From the NCBI GenBank assembly GCA_026826555.1, contig JAKSZT010038955.1:1847683-1911682 (forward strand): a DNA stretch of 64,000 nucleotides, in the 5' to 3' direction. Origin of the DNA: Tolypeutes matacus. Taxonomy: Eukaryota > Chordata > Mammalia > Cingulata > Chlamyphoridae. The translations under genes were made by a program, and so were the position numbers. Shown in pieces: positions 32,757 to 44,013 of the stretch (the stretch's first letter is position 1; the number at the start of each line of letters is the position of its first letter). The notes beneath the pieces are model-generated. The model worked only from the letters and a program-made list of their open reading frames with translations. It had not been told where the DNA came from and did not search any database.

Positions 32757-33005
32757 CACTTTGTCTCACTTAGTAATGCATGACCACATCCTGGGCTCCA
32801 GGCTGTTCATTTACAGACCCAGTGTGTTCTAAGCCATTTCTTTGAGATGATGGACTTTCCCTTCATAGAGTCTGCTTAATGTATCTTATTTCCATTATCC
32901 AGACCCCTTTTGAGGCACTGCTGGAACCAGCCCATCCCGTAACTGCTGAAGGTGAATCCTTAGGGATGTCTAGAAGAGTCTTAGAGACCCCCAGGCATTA
33001 TGGCT
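32757..33005 (-). pseudogene. IGHV clan III pseudogene lacking leader and FR1 start
   Basis: On the minus strand FR1 (CCTGGGGGTCTCTAAGACTC), CDR1 (GGATTCACCTTCAGCAGTTA), FR2, the CDR2 end/FR3 start (GCAGACTCTATGAAGGG) and FR3 (ATGAACAGCCTGGAGCCC) are recognisable, with frame-breaking indels. The YYC motif is replaced by TTACTAA, so the second cysteine codon reads TAA in the ancestral register. The heptamer position reads CAAAGTG. Upstream, the promoter-proximal sequence (CTGCAGCTCTGGGAGAGGAG) abuts FR1 directly, so a deletion removed the leader exon, intron and first V codons. Flanks ally it with the 18.9- and 49.7-kb segments. Confidence 0.78.
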
Positions 33006-33066
33006 CCTCTCCCAGAGCTGCAGGGCCAGGTCTGGGCTGGTATTAATCAGCCAAGGGAGAAGCTCC

Positions 33067-33074
33067 ATTTGCAT
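33067..33074 (-). promoter_or_regulatory. IGHV promoter octamer (perfect)
   Basis: ATGCAAAT on the minus strand, retained upstream of the truncated 32.8-kb V pseudogene. Confidence 0.75.
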
Positions 33075-33632
33075 TTCCTCCTACCATATAGCATGGACTA
33101 GGGTTGGATGCCTTCAGAAGGGATAGTGCCCAGAGCAGATATGAGTGTCCTGGGTGCAATGGGTAGCAATGATAACATTCAGGAAACTATAATTTCTTAT
33201 TATATGGTTGTTCTGACCTAACCTCATATCGATAATTTTATTTCATTTTTATAATAGTACACTAAACATAGAAATAAATATCAAGGTTTCTTTCATTTCA
33301 CAGATGGAGAACTACAAACAGAATAAAAAAGAAGTTGAGTAGCATGCTTGAGCACATATCTGGTAACTGTGAGCCCATGTCTAGACCTTGGTGGCAGACC
33401 ACTAGACCCAATTTCCTCCCTGAACCAGCTCCAAGACAGAGTGAGGTTTTCACCCTCAACACCTGCCTTTGCGTAATGAGAACCAACTGTATTGTGGCTG
33501 CATTCTAGTGTTTGCCTGAATAATGTGGAGAGGACCAGGTTTCAGGAATTTTGTCAGGAGTCTCTGACACATCATGTTATTATTTATGCCTCCATCTCTC
33601 TCTCTCCTCACCAATATATCTACTTTTAAAAA
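33075..33632. other. Duplicated 5' flank of a clan III V segment
   Basis: Shares blocks with 19430-19940 and 50280-50830 (ATATGAGTGTCCTGGG-like, GGGTAGCAATGATAACATTC-like). No gene. Confidence 0.55.
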
Positions 33633-34035
33633 CTCGAGTTGGGGGCAGATGTGGTTCAAATGCTTGGGCATCTGTCTCCCATATGGATGGTCCTGGGTTC
33701 AATCCCCAGGAACTCCCAGTAAAATAAAGAAAAATATAGAAGGTGCATGGGCTGCCAGGCTCACACATGGGTGCACCACCAGGCCCCAAGGATGGGCATG
33801 CCAGGAGAGTGACACAAAGGGATAACCAAGATGAAAAATGCTGCAAAACCAGGAACTAATGTGGTGCAGGTAGCAGAACACCTCTCTCCCACATCAAAGT
33901 TTCCCAGGATCTAATCCTGGTGAAGACCGGAGGAGAAGGATGAGAAGAGAGGGCAGGAGACAGACACAGAGAATTGCCCCGTGAATGGACACACACACAA
34001 ACAGCAAAAATGGGGGGGAGGGGGGTTAAAATGGA
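33633..34035 (+). mobile_element. DAS-type composite SINE, plus strand
   Basis: First unit GGGGGCAGATGTGGTTCAAA, CATCTGTCTCCCATATGGAT, B box-like GGTTCAATCCC; middle GCCAGGCTCACACATGGGTG; second unit CAGGAACTAATGTGGTGCAG, TCTCCCACATC, GATCTAATCCTGG; end GACAGACACAGAGAATTGCC, CAAACAGCAAAAATGGGGG. It is the sense-strand counterpart of the SINE at 26821-27365. Confidence 0.85.
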
Positions 34036-34515
34036 TAAAAAGTAAAATAAATAAACTGTTGAGTTATACTTGATTAACTGCATATAAAGTGTTAAATGCT
34101 TTATGTACTTTCCTATGTTACACCTATGCAACAAGCACCCCAATCAAGACAGTGTGCAAATCCAACACCCCAAAATTTTTCTCTTGTCCTTTTGTAATTC
34201 TACCCTTCCACCTCTTCCAAACTCCCACTGTGATCACAGGTAATACTGATCTTCTTTATGTTACATTGGATTAGTTTACATCTTCCAGAATTTACAGAAA
34301 TTGAATCGCAAAGTACATGTTTTTATTTCTTTAACTTCTTTCACTTAGTATAATTTGGGTAATTCATCCATATTCTTGAGAAACCCAAGCATTCATTATT
34401 TTACTGCAGAGTAGTATTCCTAGTATTCCAAAGTAAGCATATACTCAAAGCATTTACTCACCTGCTGATATATATTAGGAGTGTTTCTAGTTTCTAGCTA
34501 TTATAAAGAAGTCTG
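34036..34515 (-). mobile_element. Old L1 3' UTR, antisense
   Basis: GCAACAAGCACCCCAATCAA, AAAATTTTTCTCTTGTCC, CTCCCACTGTGATCACAGGT, TACATTGGATTAGTTTACAT and GTTTCTAGTTTCTAGCTATT are typical of the reverse complement of L1M 3' sequence. No open frame. Confidence 0.7.
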
Positions 34516-36518
34516 ATACCCAGACAAAAATCACCTCTATTATTATTACAACAACAAAAAGAATGAAAACTGGAAAAACTACAAATTAACTAATTGAACT
34601 CAACACATCGGGTAAGTGAAGTCACTGGATAAACAGCAGAATTGTAAGCTGGAGAGAGGCAGATGCCTGCAGGGAGAAACAGTACCCAAAACTTAGATTA
34701 CCTGGGAGAGATGCCCACAGATGGTGACTTACTTTACTAAAAGATTGAACTAGAATATGTAATCAATCTCCTAAGACAGGGTATGGTCAAGGCATAAGAG
34801 TGTGGGGCTCCCAACAGCCACATGTATAGATGTATTCCTACAGTGTTGCAGAGTTTTCTTCCAGGATTAGGGAAAATCCATAAAAGGGGCCCCACCTTCC
34901 TGTGGTGGTGCTGTCTGGGGGAGAGGAACAGCAGCCATTGCTAAAATGCACTGACAGCCACATCCCCTACCTCTACTACAGATGAAATAATTAATCAGAA
35001 AGGGGAAACCATGACAATCTGTATCCAACAGGTAAAATCCTACAGAAATAGGGAAAGGAATAGATTCTACCACAAAAATGCTCTAAGCACCCCTTGTGTC
35101 CTCTTTCAGGAATAAAAGCCTTATCTCCAGGGAAGGACCAAAATGAGTCAAAGAAAACACTGATGGAAGGAAAACCATTCCAGTTGCTGGAGGCTAGAGA
35201 TGGGAACAATAACACTCTGCACTCAAGAGCAGGAATCCATGATAGTCCCAAAACTGCATCTGACTAGGAGGGACACATGGACTGTTGTACCCCAACCCAA
35301 GTTCACATATCCTGCCTAAGAATAAGTCTCAGAAGGTCAGAGAATGCACCCCTAGGCCCAACCTCCTCTACCACATGAGTGCCATCAAGTAAACATGAAG
35401 GTGGCTTTCAACTGGGAGAGCTTAACAGAGGAATTCCCACCATGGAGATGACACACAAAAGATCTCAAGCCAAACAGACAATAAAAGCAATTTATCACTA
35501 GAGGAAACTAACATTTTGGTGCCCAGGGCAGAAAAAACTTCAACTCAGAAATACATGGCAACAGTAAACTCCAAATCAGCTCTAATTACACTCACAGAAC
35601 CCCCACAATAAAGGCCTAGCAGAAGGTAGGGTGTGTGTGATCATATCAAAGCAGGAAAAATGAATTAAAATAAAAATTAATAATAAAGGCAATAAAATAA
35701 TACAATGACTCCCAAGGATGAGCCTCCCTGGCAACAAGGGACTAATACCAAGTGCCAACTGGAAACATGACTGGAAAAAAAACTTGAATAAAAGGGGGAA
35801 AAAGTAAAGACAAATGAGTTCATGTGGCTAAGAGTCTTCAAAGAGAGTTGGGTGGTCATCCTGGAGGTAACGCGTATGCACACTTAAATAGGATCTCATA
35901 GAATACCAAAGTGGATTTCACCCCAAACAGAGGGGCTCCTGAGTGCTCTGGAGACACCCAGGTCCTATATAAGGGGGGATAGCTCCAGAGATTGATGCCT
36001 TATCAGTGGGCTAGACATTGGTATCTGTGCTCCTGAGAATGACAAAGTTGGACTCAAATAAGCCCTCCCTGCACATGGTCCATCAGTCCCTTCTATTAAA
36101 ACCTCTATGTGGTGCTGGAGTTTGTAGGTGTACTCCCAGAGATGGGAGCATTTGGCATGTCCATTTGCCAGCTCTGCCTGGAATCTCAGTGCAGCTGAAC
36201 TCCTACTCTACAGCTCAATGGACTCACCCAAGTCACCTGGTGAGGATATGATGATGGACAATGGTCATCCCAAGGAATGGAGAGAGTCTGCAGCTGCAGG
36301 TAGGATAATTCCATCCATCTTTTCCACGGGATATAAGCCCTCTCTCACTTGGAGGTGGAGTAGAAATCATCATCCCAAGGTCCTCAGGATTGGGTGAAGA
36401 GCTTTGGACTAGAGTGTACTTACTGGTATTCTGTTGTAGACATATTGTGATTCAAGCAATGGAAGAAATTACAACATTGAGGTGGAACCAGTGGTCACTG
36501 GATGCTTTCAGGGCAGGG
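34516..36518 (+). mobile_element. Long unnamed retroelement body, upstream of an L1-type 3' end
   Basis: A continuous roughly 2-kb stretch that runs without obvious break into the recurrent 3'-end repeat at 36519-36856. Part of it (34860-35300) is paralogous to 28020-28600. No frame longer than about 90 codons, and no recognisable polymerase motif. I infer a truncated or non-autonomous xenarthran retroelement. Confidence 0.45.
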
Positions 36519-36856
36519 AGAGGGAAAAGCAGTTTTAATACAGGGGATTTTTTGGGACTTGGGGAACTATCCTGAGTGATATTACAATGACAGATATAGG
36601 CCATTTTACATCAGCACATAACATGCATAAATGTGTCAGAGAGAGTGTGGTCTACAACATGAACTATGGTACATGCTTAGTGGTAAAGCCCCAGGATGTG
36701 TATATCCATTGAAGGTGATGTGCCACACTAATGAAAAACGTTTATGTGGGAGGTCATGGGAGGTGTGTGAGGTGGGGAACATGGGAATTCCTGTAATTTT
36801 TGTGTAACATTTATGTAATCTAAGCATCTTTTAAAATATAAAAATAAACAACAACC
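36519..36856 (+). mobile_element. Recurrent xenarthran L1-type 3' end
   Basis: GTTTTAATACAGGGGATTTT, GGACTTGGGGAACTATCCTG, CATAACATGCATAAATGTGT, TATGGTACATGCTTAGTGG and GTGGGAGGTCATGGGAGGTG, ending in ATTTATGTAATCTAAGCATC and an A-rich tail. The most similar copy is 39285-39598. Confidence 0.7.
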
Positions 36857-37479
36857 AAAAAATAAGAGACAAAAATAAATGAAAAATTATACAACCACAA
36901 AAAATATGTGCTGTATTTTTGATAAAGAAATTCCAACCAAAATAAAAAAAAGTACACTTTCCCATAAATAAAGAGTACATACATTTTGGGATGATGATGC
37001 CCATTCTGCTTCTAAATGAGAGGAAGCTTAGATTCCATTGGGCAGATGGGTGGTAGTATCTTGCCTGCAGTTGTATACATTCTCTGTTCCTTGGGATGAG
37101 CATGGTCCATCATCATCTCCTTGTTAGTTGCCCTGGGTGAGTCCAATGAACAGGAGAGTAGTTGTTACAACTCTTTTGAAATTCAGGGCTCAACTAGCAC
37201 ATGGAAGGAACAAAGATTTAAGTGTCTGGGACATGTATTTATCAAGTATAGTGCAAATTATAGGTCCAAATAAAAGGGCAGAAGAGCCACGTGTAGAGAA
37301 TCTATAAATGAGCTTAACTCTGATACACTGGTGAGTATAAATTCCAAAGTAAGGCTCACTGACAGGGTGCCAAAGTCCTGAGTTGCCTGACCTGCTTATA
37401 GTTTCTGGATGTCTCTAGAGCTCTCAGGAGCCCCACTATTTATTATTACTCTACTGCAGACATTATTATTCTAGCAGTG
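36857..37479. mobile_element. Retroelement-derived sequence between two L1-type 3' ends
   Basis: A-rich start, then sequence related to 35890-36450 (GATGGTCCATCATCATCTCC- and GATGTCTCTAGAGCTCTCAG-type blocks) leading into the next 3'-end copy. No gene. Confidence 0.4.
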
Positions 37480-37866
37480 GAAAAAAATCTTATCATTGAT
37501 ATAAAGGCAGTGATCATCAGAGGTTCTAAGAGATGGGAGAGGGAAGAATAGGTGTAATATGGGGACATTTTTGGGACATTGGCTTTGTCCTGCATGACAT
37601 TGCATCAAAGGATACAGGCTATTGTATGTTTTGTCATAATTTACAAAATTGTTTGGGACAGAGTGTAAACTACAGTGTAAACTGTAGTCCATGGTTAGTA
37701 GCAATGCTTCATTATGTTTTCAACAATTGTAACAAATGTACCACACTCTTGGAGGATGTTGTAAATGTGGGAAAGTGTGGGAGGGTGAGGGAGTGGGTAT
37801 ATGGGAATCACATATTTTTATGTAACATTTATATTATCTAAAGCTTCTTTAAAATAAAAAATAATT
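37480..37866 (+). mobile_element. Recurrent L1-type 3' end, second subtype
   Basis: GATATAAAGGCAGTGATCAT, GGGACATTTTTGGGACATTG, TGACATTGCATCAAAGGATA, GTAAACTGTAGTCCATGGTT and GGAGGATGTTGTAAATGTGG, ending in an A-rich tail. The closest copies are 46815-47076 and 48325-48705. Confidence 0.7.
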
Positions 37867-38570
37867 TTAAAAAGAAGGTGTAAAACTATGTTTTAAAATT
37901 ATATAAAAATTATTGAATGGACTTTGACCAAAGAATATTTATGAATACCTAATAAGCTCATGAATAGAGACTGACCATTTATAGTCATGAGAGAAATGTA
38001 AGTAATATTCACAGTTTACTACTTCACATTCACTACATGGCTATAATAAAATAAATTTTTAAAATTTTGAGATGTGAATGTAAAGATGTGGAGAATAAAA
38101 TATACTGATAATACACCAAAAATGTTTTGTTTATGTGTAACAAAAGCAGATGGTAGATATATATTATACCTGATTTATTAATAAATAAAATATAAATAAT
38201 TTATTAATAGTTATTTTTAATAATGAATTTATTAAAATCAAATATTAATATATTAATAAAAGAAAGGCATAAAATCAATCAAAGCCTGTTCCACCTATAA
38301 TGGTGCTGAATTATACATATGAATGTGGTTGAAATTGGAATTTTAGTGTGGAATATGTTACTATAATGAAAGTTAGAAGGTAAAATATGGGACAATATAA
38401 CACAGTGAACTTTGTTGGTGGAAAATGGACTGGAGTTAAAAGTAAAAGAATGTTCTTTCATGAATTATAACAAATGCATGACACTAATACAAAATGTTTA
38501 TAATAGGATGGCATATGAGATAAATGCACATAATGCTAACTCTGTACTATAGATAATAGTATAATTTAAT
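37867..38570 (+). mobile_element. L1 ORF2 end and 3' UTR fragments
   Basis: 37900-38060 reads like the end of L1 ORF2 (CACATTCACTACATGGCTAT). 38280-38560 resembles the L1 3' UTR at 56.6-56.9 kb (GTTGGTGGAAAATGGACTGG, ATGTTCTTTCATGAATTATA, GCATGACACTAATAC). Confidence 0.6.
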
Positions 38571-39280
38571 ATATTTTCATTGACTCTTATTAATTGCATT
38601 AACCCATGTGGGAGCCAAAAAACCCATGTGTGTCCTCACCTCTGATCAACAGAACTGTATGAGGAACACGGGAACTGCTTCTCCCCTTTATACATCCCAC
38701 CTCTGGGAACTGATCAGATCAACCACCCACAATCTCAGTGTCCTCACATTAGGGTGACTGTTTAGAAAGACTTGCCTCTAAATTTCCTTTCCTTCTCATC
38801 CTATCATGAACAGATCTTGAATGCAGCATAATGTAACCTGGATAGTCAACAATATTACTGAATTGAACTGAAAAAGAAAGAACATACAGAGTAGACATCA
38901 CTGGTAGAGATTTGAGGAACAGTACTCTAAGGAATTACTAAAGATTGTAGTCAGAACCAGGGTTAATGCAAATGCATTTTGAAGAATCTCTGACATTTCA
39001 TGCATCATCTGTCTCCCTATCTCTCCTTCAATACCAATACATCCATTGGAATATTTAACAGATTAATTTAGATATAATTTCAAATGATATAGTGTACATA
39101 TTTAAAATGTGTAATTCAATAGGTATTTAAATATGAATAACTAGAAGTCAAAAGCAAGATAGTGAATTCTAACACCCACAGTTCTTGTCTCTCACAATTC
39201 CTCCCTCTTACCCCATCTGCAATAAATAAAAAACATCTTCAAAAATATAGATTTTAATCAAACTATAAAATAATGGCTTC
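38571..39280. other. Orphan duplicate of the clan II V upstream flank; remainder unassigned
   Basis: 38630-38890 (CTTGAATGCAGCATAATGTA, AGTCAACAATATTACT and preceding blocks) parallels 30850-31060 and 9740-10000, but no V segment lies downstream on the left. No gene. Confidence 0.45.
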
Positions 39281-39284
39281 AAAA

Positions 39285-39598
39285 AGCAGTTGTAATACAA
39301 GGGCTTTTTCGGGACTTGGGAATTATCCTGAGTGATATTGCAATGACAGGTATAGACCATTTTATATCATCATATAACATGCAGAATTGTATGGGAGACA
39401 GTGTGGTCTACAATGTGAACTATGGTCCATGCTTAATGACAAAGTCCCAGGATGTGTTTATCAATTGCAATTAATGTGCCACACTAATGAAGGATGTTTA
39501 TGTTGGAGGTTGTGGGAGGTGTGGGAGGTGGGGTAAATGGGAATCCTTATATTTTTTGTGTAACATTTATGTAATCTAAGTATCTTTAAAAAAACAAA
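39285..39598 (+). mobile_element. Recurrent L1-type 3' end
   Basis: AGTTGTAATACAAGGGCTTT, GGGACTTGGGAATTATCCTG and TGTGGGAGGTGTGGGAGGTG, ending TTTATGTAATCTAAGTATC plus an A-rich tail. Near-identical layout to 36519-36856. Confidence 0.7.
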
Positions 39599-39638
39599 CA
39601 AACAAAAACATACAGGTAACGATCTAAAAACATTGGTT

Positions 39639-39653
39639 AAAATCTACAATAGT
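39639..39653. repeat. Target-site duplication of the 39.65-kb SINE, left
   Basis: AAAATCTACAATAGT, repeated at 39835-39849 after the A-rich tail. Confidence 0.85.
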
Positions 39654-39834
39654 GGGAAGCGGCTTGGTTCAATCAGTAGGGCTCCCGTTTACCATATGGG
39701 AGGCCCCGGGTTCGGTTCCCGGGGCCTCCTGGTGAAGGCAAGCCCGCCCGCGCGGCGTGGTTAGCTGACCCAGCAAGCACAAGCAGCAAGGGGGGGGGGG
39801 GGATAAATGAATAAATAAATAAAATCTTTAAAAA
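39654..39834 (+). mobile_element. DAS-type monomeric SINE, complete
   Basis: tRNA-derived head GGGAAGCGGCTTGGTTCAAT with A box-like and B box (GGTTCGGTTCCC) motifs, a GC-rich body (CCCGCCCGCGCGGCG, GGTTAGCTGACCCAGCAAGC), a 13-14 nt G run and an ATAAATAAATAAAATC-type tail. It has 15-bp perfect target duplications and intact CpGs, so it looks young. Inserted into old L1. Confidence 0.93.
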
Positions 39835-39849
39835 AAAATCTACAATAGT
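39835..39849. repeat. Target-site duplication of the 39.65-kb SINE, right
   Basis: AAAATCTACAATAGT, identical to 39639-39653. Confidence 0.85.
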
Positions 39850-40400
39850 CAGTTTGGATAAAAAAGTAAAATTCAACTATATACTGACCACAAAAGAGTC
39901 ACTTTAAATATAAGTACATAGAAAGGTAATAAAAAAGTTATATATATACACATATATATATATATATACACACACACACATTATGGACTTTAGACAATGT
40001 AGACTTCAACAAAAGTAAGATCATTATCAATAAAGAAGGATATTACATAATGATTAATTGGTAACTTCTGCAAATGACATAAAAATCCTAACTGATGGAA
40101 TCTAAAAGAGCACTAAACAAGTCCACATTATAGTTGGAGACTTCATCACTCCAGTCTCTGTGATGATAGAAACATTGATCAAAATTTGGTTCATATATAG
40201 ATGTCTTGAATAGCACTGTCAACATATTGCTCTATTTCAATCTATAGAACATTCCACTGATTGAAAAACAGAACATACAACTGTCATTTACCAGAATAGA
40301 CTATGGAAGTCATGATGTCTAGATTCAGTGTGGGGTCCTGGATTGGATTTTGGAACCAATAAAGAATATTAGTATAAATTGGCTAAAATTTTAATAATGT
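39850..40400 (+). mobile_element. L1 ORF2 endonuclease-region fragment, decayed
   Basis: AATTCAACTATATACTGACC, AAAGAGTCACTTTAAATATA, GAAGGATATTACATAATGAT and TAGTTGGAGACTTCATCACT follow L1 ORF2 order. A TA/CA microsatellite at about 39941-39981 interrupts it. Confidence 0.6.
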
Positions 40401-42589
40401 CTGCAATATATTAAATAATCACTACCAATGTTAATTTTTGGTTATGGAAAATATATTATTGTTATATAAAAATTTAAAATTATGTAAAATTTTTATAAGT
40501 TTATATGTCAACATCTGTTTTTTTATAAATTTGAAATTATTCTAAATTAAAAATTGTAAAAGATAAAAAACAATATGAACAGAAATGTAAAAATCACCAG
40601 AACATATGGGATAGGTTTTTTGGATGGATATTATCATATTCATGATTGTAACTTTAAAGATATATTGTCAAATAGATACCTGGACAAGTGAAAGTGTATA
40701 TACTTATATCAGCAGTATCAGTCAAAATATTAAGAATAAATATGATAGATTGAAGTGTGTTTATCATGTGTTTTATTTATCTTATGTTGGGTGAATGTGT
40801 GATATAATTAGCATTTCCTTTACCAATAGTGAGCATGAGAGCATTAGGTCTTCAGTAAACTGGTACCAATATTTCATTAATAGCATAATGACATTTTATT
40901 CTTTCTTCTTTTACTAACAAATAGAGTGATTTTGTTTAGGTATTTCCTTTATTTGTCTTAGGCATTACAACATTATCATTTACAATATCTCTACAATGTT
41001 TCTGTCGACTTTTAGGGCATTAAACATTTAGATTTTAAGCTGTCATATATGTTTATACTGTATGTTCAATCATCAAAATCACACACCAACAAACACATAC
41101 AATGATACATTAATATGCTTATGAAAACTTAAGTAATAGACACATGACACACACCTTCTTGAAATACTAATCTAAGTACTTTGTCCAGTTGAATTTTCTT
41201 GTGTTTCTAGTATGAGTAGTGGTCAAACTGATGTCTTTCTATGTGCATTTGTCTTAATTATAAATACCATTTTTCCTGAATACAATGATTAAGTTAAAAT
41301 GGTAATCAGTTCTTGGCTTTTTAAAATTTATTTTCAGAATTGTGCCAATAGCATACTTTTTACTATCAGTGACTTATTAATGAATTTCCTAAATCCTGAC
41401 ACAAGTCTTCAAGTTTATTATCTTCAATGTTTGCACAAATTAAGCATTTCATTATATTGATTTGAGCTCTGGATTGAAGTTAATAGGTTTAATTTACAGG
41501 TGGAGTTGTGATGTGTAGATGTTCAATAAAAATTATTGAATTTCTTCAGTTTTAAAGAACCCTAAATGCCTCAGAATTTCTAGAAATATTCACTGAAGTT
41601 AATATAGTTTTCCCAGGATTCATTCATATCTGTGACCTTCTAGGGAGATTGTAAGGATGGGCAAGAACCTTGTGGTTTGACCCTATGGGAAATGCACTAG
41701 GGAGCCCCACTGTGCATACACAGGGAGCAGCAGTAGAAGCAGGATGTCTCTCTGATGCTCTCAATAGAATTAGGCAGATAGGGTGGGGGCATGGTGCTTG
41801 TAGCACCCTAGAAAAGGAGCTGGAGGTCATGTGGCTTTCAGGTGGGCTAGTATTCTATAGAGTGGTGTTATTGGACTGACCTGGGTTGGCAGCAGTGAGA
41901 ATGAAGAGGTCACTGAATCACCTAAGCATGGGAGATAAAGGGAGTGGATGCCTCATTGAAGGGAGAAGGAGGGCCATTGAAGGGTCTCAGGTGATGCTTA
42001 CTTCCATGGTGTTGGCAAGAAGGAAACCTGGTGAATCTCACTGAGATGGTGACACACATGAACCACAGAGAAGTGGAGGATGCAAGCCATTAAAGTGGTG
42101 TTTCAGCTCCATGCAGGACAGATAAGCACACAAAGACAAAAGACACCTCATATTAATATTTTACATTGACCAATCTTGGGTGAGAAGTGCTTTACTATTT
42201 TATGATAGACAAGGTAGGAAAAAAACCTCTTGGCACAGCACTAAAGTTTGGATTAAAGTTGCTTGATTTCCTAATTGGCAATAATCTACCAAAAATAATT
42301 GTTAGCACCAGTCTGAGATAGACAAGACTAAATGTCTATTCTATGTTAACCACTGTAAGATGAGAGAAATCAGGGACTTGCTAAAGAAAAACAAAAATAG
42401 AGTTTGGACGGAAAACTTTTGCTGGACATGAAGAGGAAATGCAAATATCTAAGAGGAAACCAAGGCCTCCCTCTGCTCCTGCTCCTGTGTTGGGTTGTGC
42501 TTGTCCCCTGGTGGTCCAGATGCTCCCTGCAGCCCAGCCCTTACTGCTGCCCTGCAGTAGTAAGGTTGTCCCTAGGAACTGTGAGTCAT
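40401..42589. other. Long intergenic stretch without a recognisable gene
   Basis: AT-rich to 41.6 kb, then average composition. 41650-42140 contains no exon-like structure. The stretch 42470-42560 resembles the V 3' flank (CTCCTGCTCCTGTGTTGGGT, GATGCTCCCTGCAGCCCAGC), belonging to the V relic that follows. Confidence 0.45.
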
Positions 42590-42800
42590 CCCTAAATTGG
42601 TGGAGCATACATTGAGTATTTCTAGTTGGTTGACTCACTGTTCCCACCCACCCCTTCCCTGTCCTGGATCCTGAGAGACATAGATCATTACATAATCAGA
42701 AAAGATGAATCCAGGTGCTTTTCAGGAGAGGCTCAGAAGACCCCCAGTCTGTCTCCTATGAGCTCCTAACTCCACCAACTGAGCACTGCACAGAACACCT
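42590..42800 (-). pseudogene. IGHV clan III relic, FR1 to CDR2 only
   Basis: Minus strand: acceptor TATGCAG and second leader part GTGTTCTGTGC (42788-42798), then CAGTTGGTGGAG (FR1), GTCTTCTGAGCCTCTCCTG, GGATTCATCTTTTCTGATTA (CDR1), CAGGATCCAGGACAGGGAAG (FR2) and ACTCAATGTATGC (CDR2 end). FR3 and the RSS are gone. FR1 has indels and the first cysteine codon is TGA. A perfect octamer remains upstream at 43025-43032. Confidence 0.75.
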
Positions 42801-43024
42801 GCATACACAGAGACAAAAGAGTAAGGACAAATAATGTGGAGCAGTCACAGTTGAGCCTGATGCAGGAGGGAGGTTACCTCTGACAGTGATTTGGAGGGAA
42901 GCCCAGATCAGTGCAGCCCCCAAGGGGGTGGTCCCTGAGGAAGGACACAGATATTGGCTGATCTCCTCAACAGGTACTGCAAGAGACTGGTGAACTGCTT
43001 TCCATGAGCATAGGCTGGGGTCAA

Positions 43025-43032
43025 ATTTGCAT
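43025..43032 (-). promoter_or_regulatory. IGHV promoter octamer (perfect)
   Basis: ATGCAAAT on the minus strand, about 225 bp upstream of the V relic. The preceding sequence (GGGCCCTGCTCAAATGTG on minus) lacks an identified leader. Confidence 0.7.
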
Positions 43033-44008
43033 ATCTCTTCCCTGTGGACACATTTGAGCAGGGCCCCTGGAAGGAAACAGATAGAGATGGAACAGACAGA
43101 TCCATAGCAGCAAGAGTAAGAACTGAAGATATCTCCTCAGGACAAGAAAAAAAGGGTGCTTGGAGGAGGTGGGGCAGAGTGAATATAACATTTCAGTGTT
43201 TGGAGAGAGATGGGCCTAGGCCCCTGGATTCAAGGAAAGCAGGGCCAGTGGACAAGCCCTTGACTGTCACTCCAGGAGGCAAAAGCAGACAAAGAACACC
43301 TCCATATTTGACTCTTAGGCCTTGTAATCTAATGGACATTTCACTGATAAGTTTCAGAGTTGACTGGAACCTATGACCTCTATTTGATTTCCAGTTGATC
43401 CCCTCTAGAATGGAAATATCTATCCTATGCTGGTCCCACCATCACATTTATAAAATGAATAATTTTTTTTCTAATTTTCACAGGTCAATAGATACAGAGG
43501 AATTTTCCCTAGGTTGGCGCACACTCATAACTGATTTTGATGACATAGAATAGGTACTAAAATGAAATGACTTCAGGGTTTCACTAAATTCAGATGGGGT
43601 AAAAGTATTTTTCATGTCTTAAAAATATGTCTATGAATTCCAGGGGGCAGAATTTCATATTTATTTGTTTATTGACCAAAGACATATATTAATATTAATC
43701 TGTGTTCCTGTGGGTATAATTCTATTTATAAATGGAGCCCTTTGAAGTTGTATTTTCAGTTAAGGTGTGAACTCATATTTGAGGATAGGATCTTCTAAGA
43801 TACAATTCATGTGTGGGTAAAATGAATGAAGTTAGTTAATTGACATATCTGAAGGCATTTTTAAGAGCAGAAATTTGGACTCAAAGAAAGGAGTGAGAAG
43901 TTGGAAGTCAGGGAAAATGGAGAGATTGTAATGCAATGGGAGGCAGAAATAAAAGCCAATGTACCACAAGGATTGTTGCTATTCATCAACAAAATAATAG
44001 CGATGTTA
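43033..44008. other. Unassigned intergenic sequence
   Basis: No gene. 43700-43960 includes words of a MaLR-like LTR (GTATAATTCTATTTATAAATG, GGTGTGAACTCATATTTGAG) but is too diverged to call. Confidence 0.4.
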
Positions 44009-44013
44009 CCAGG
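44009..44013. repeat. 5-bp target duplication, left
   Basis: CCAGG, repeated at 44514-44518. Confidence 0.7.
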
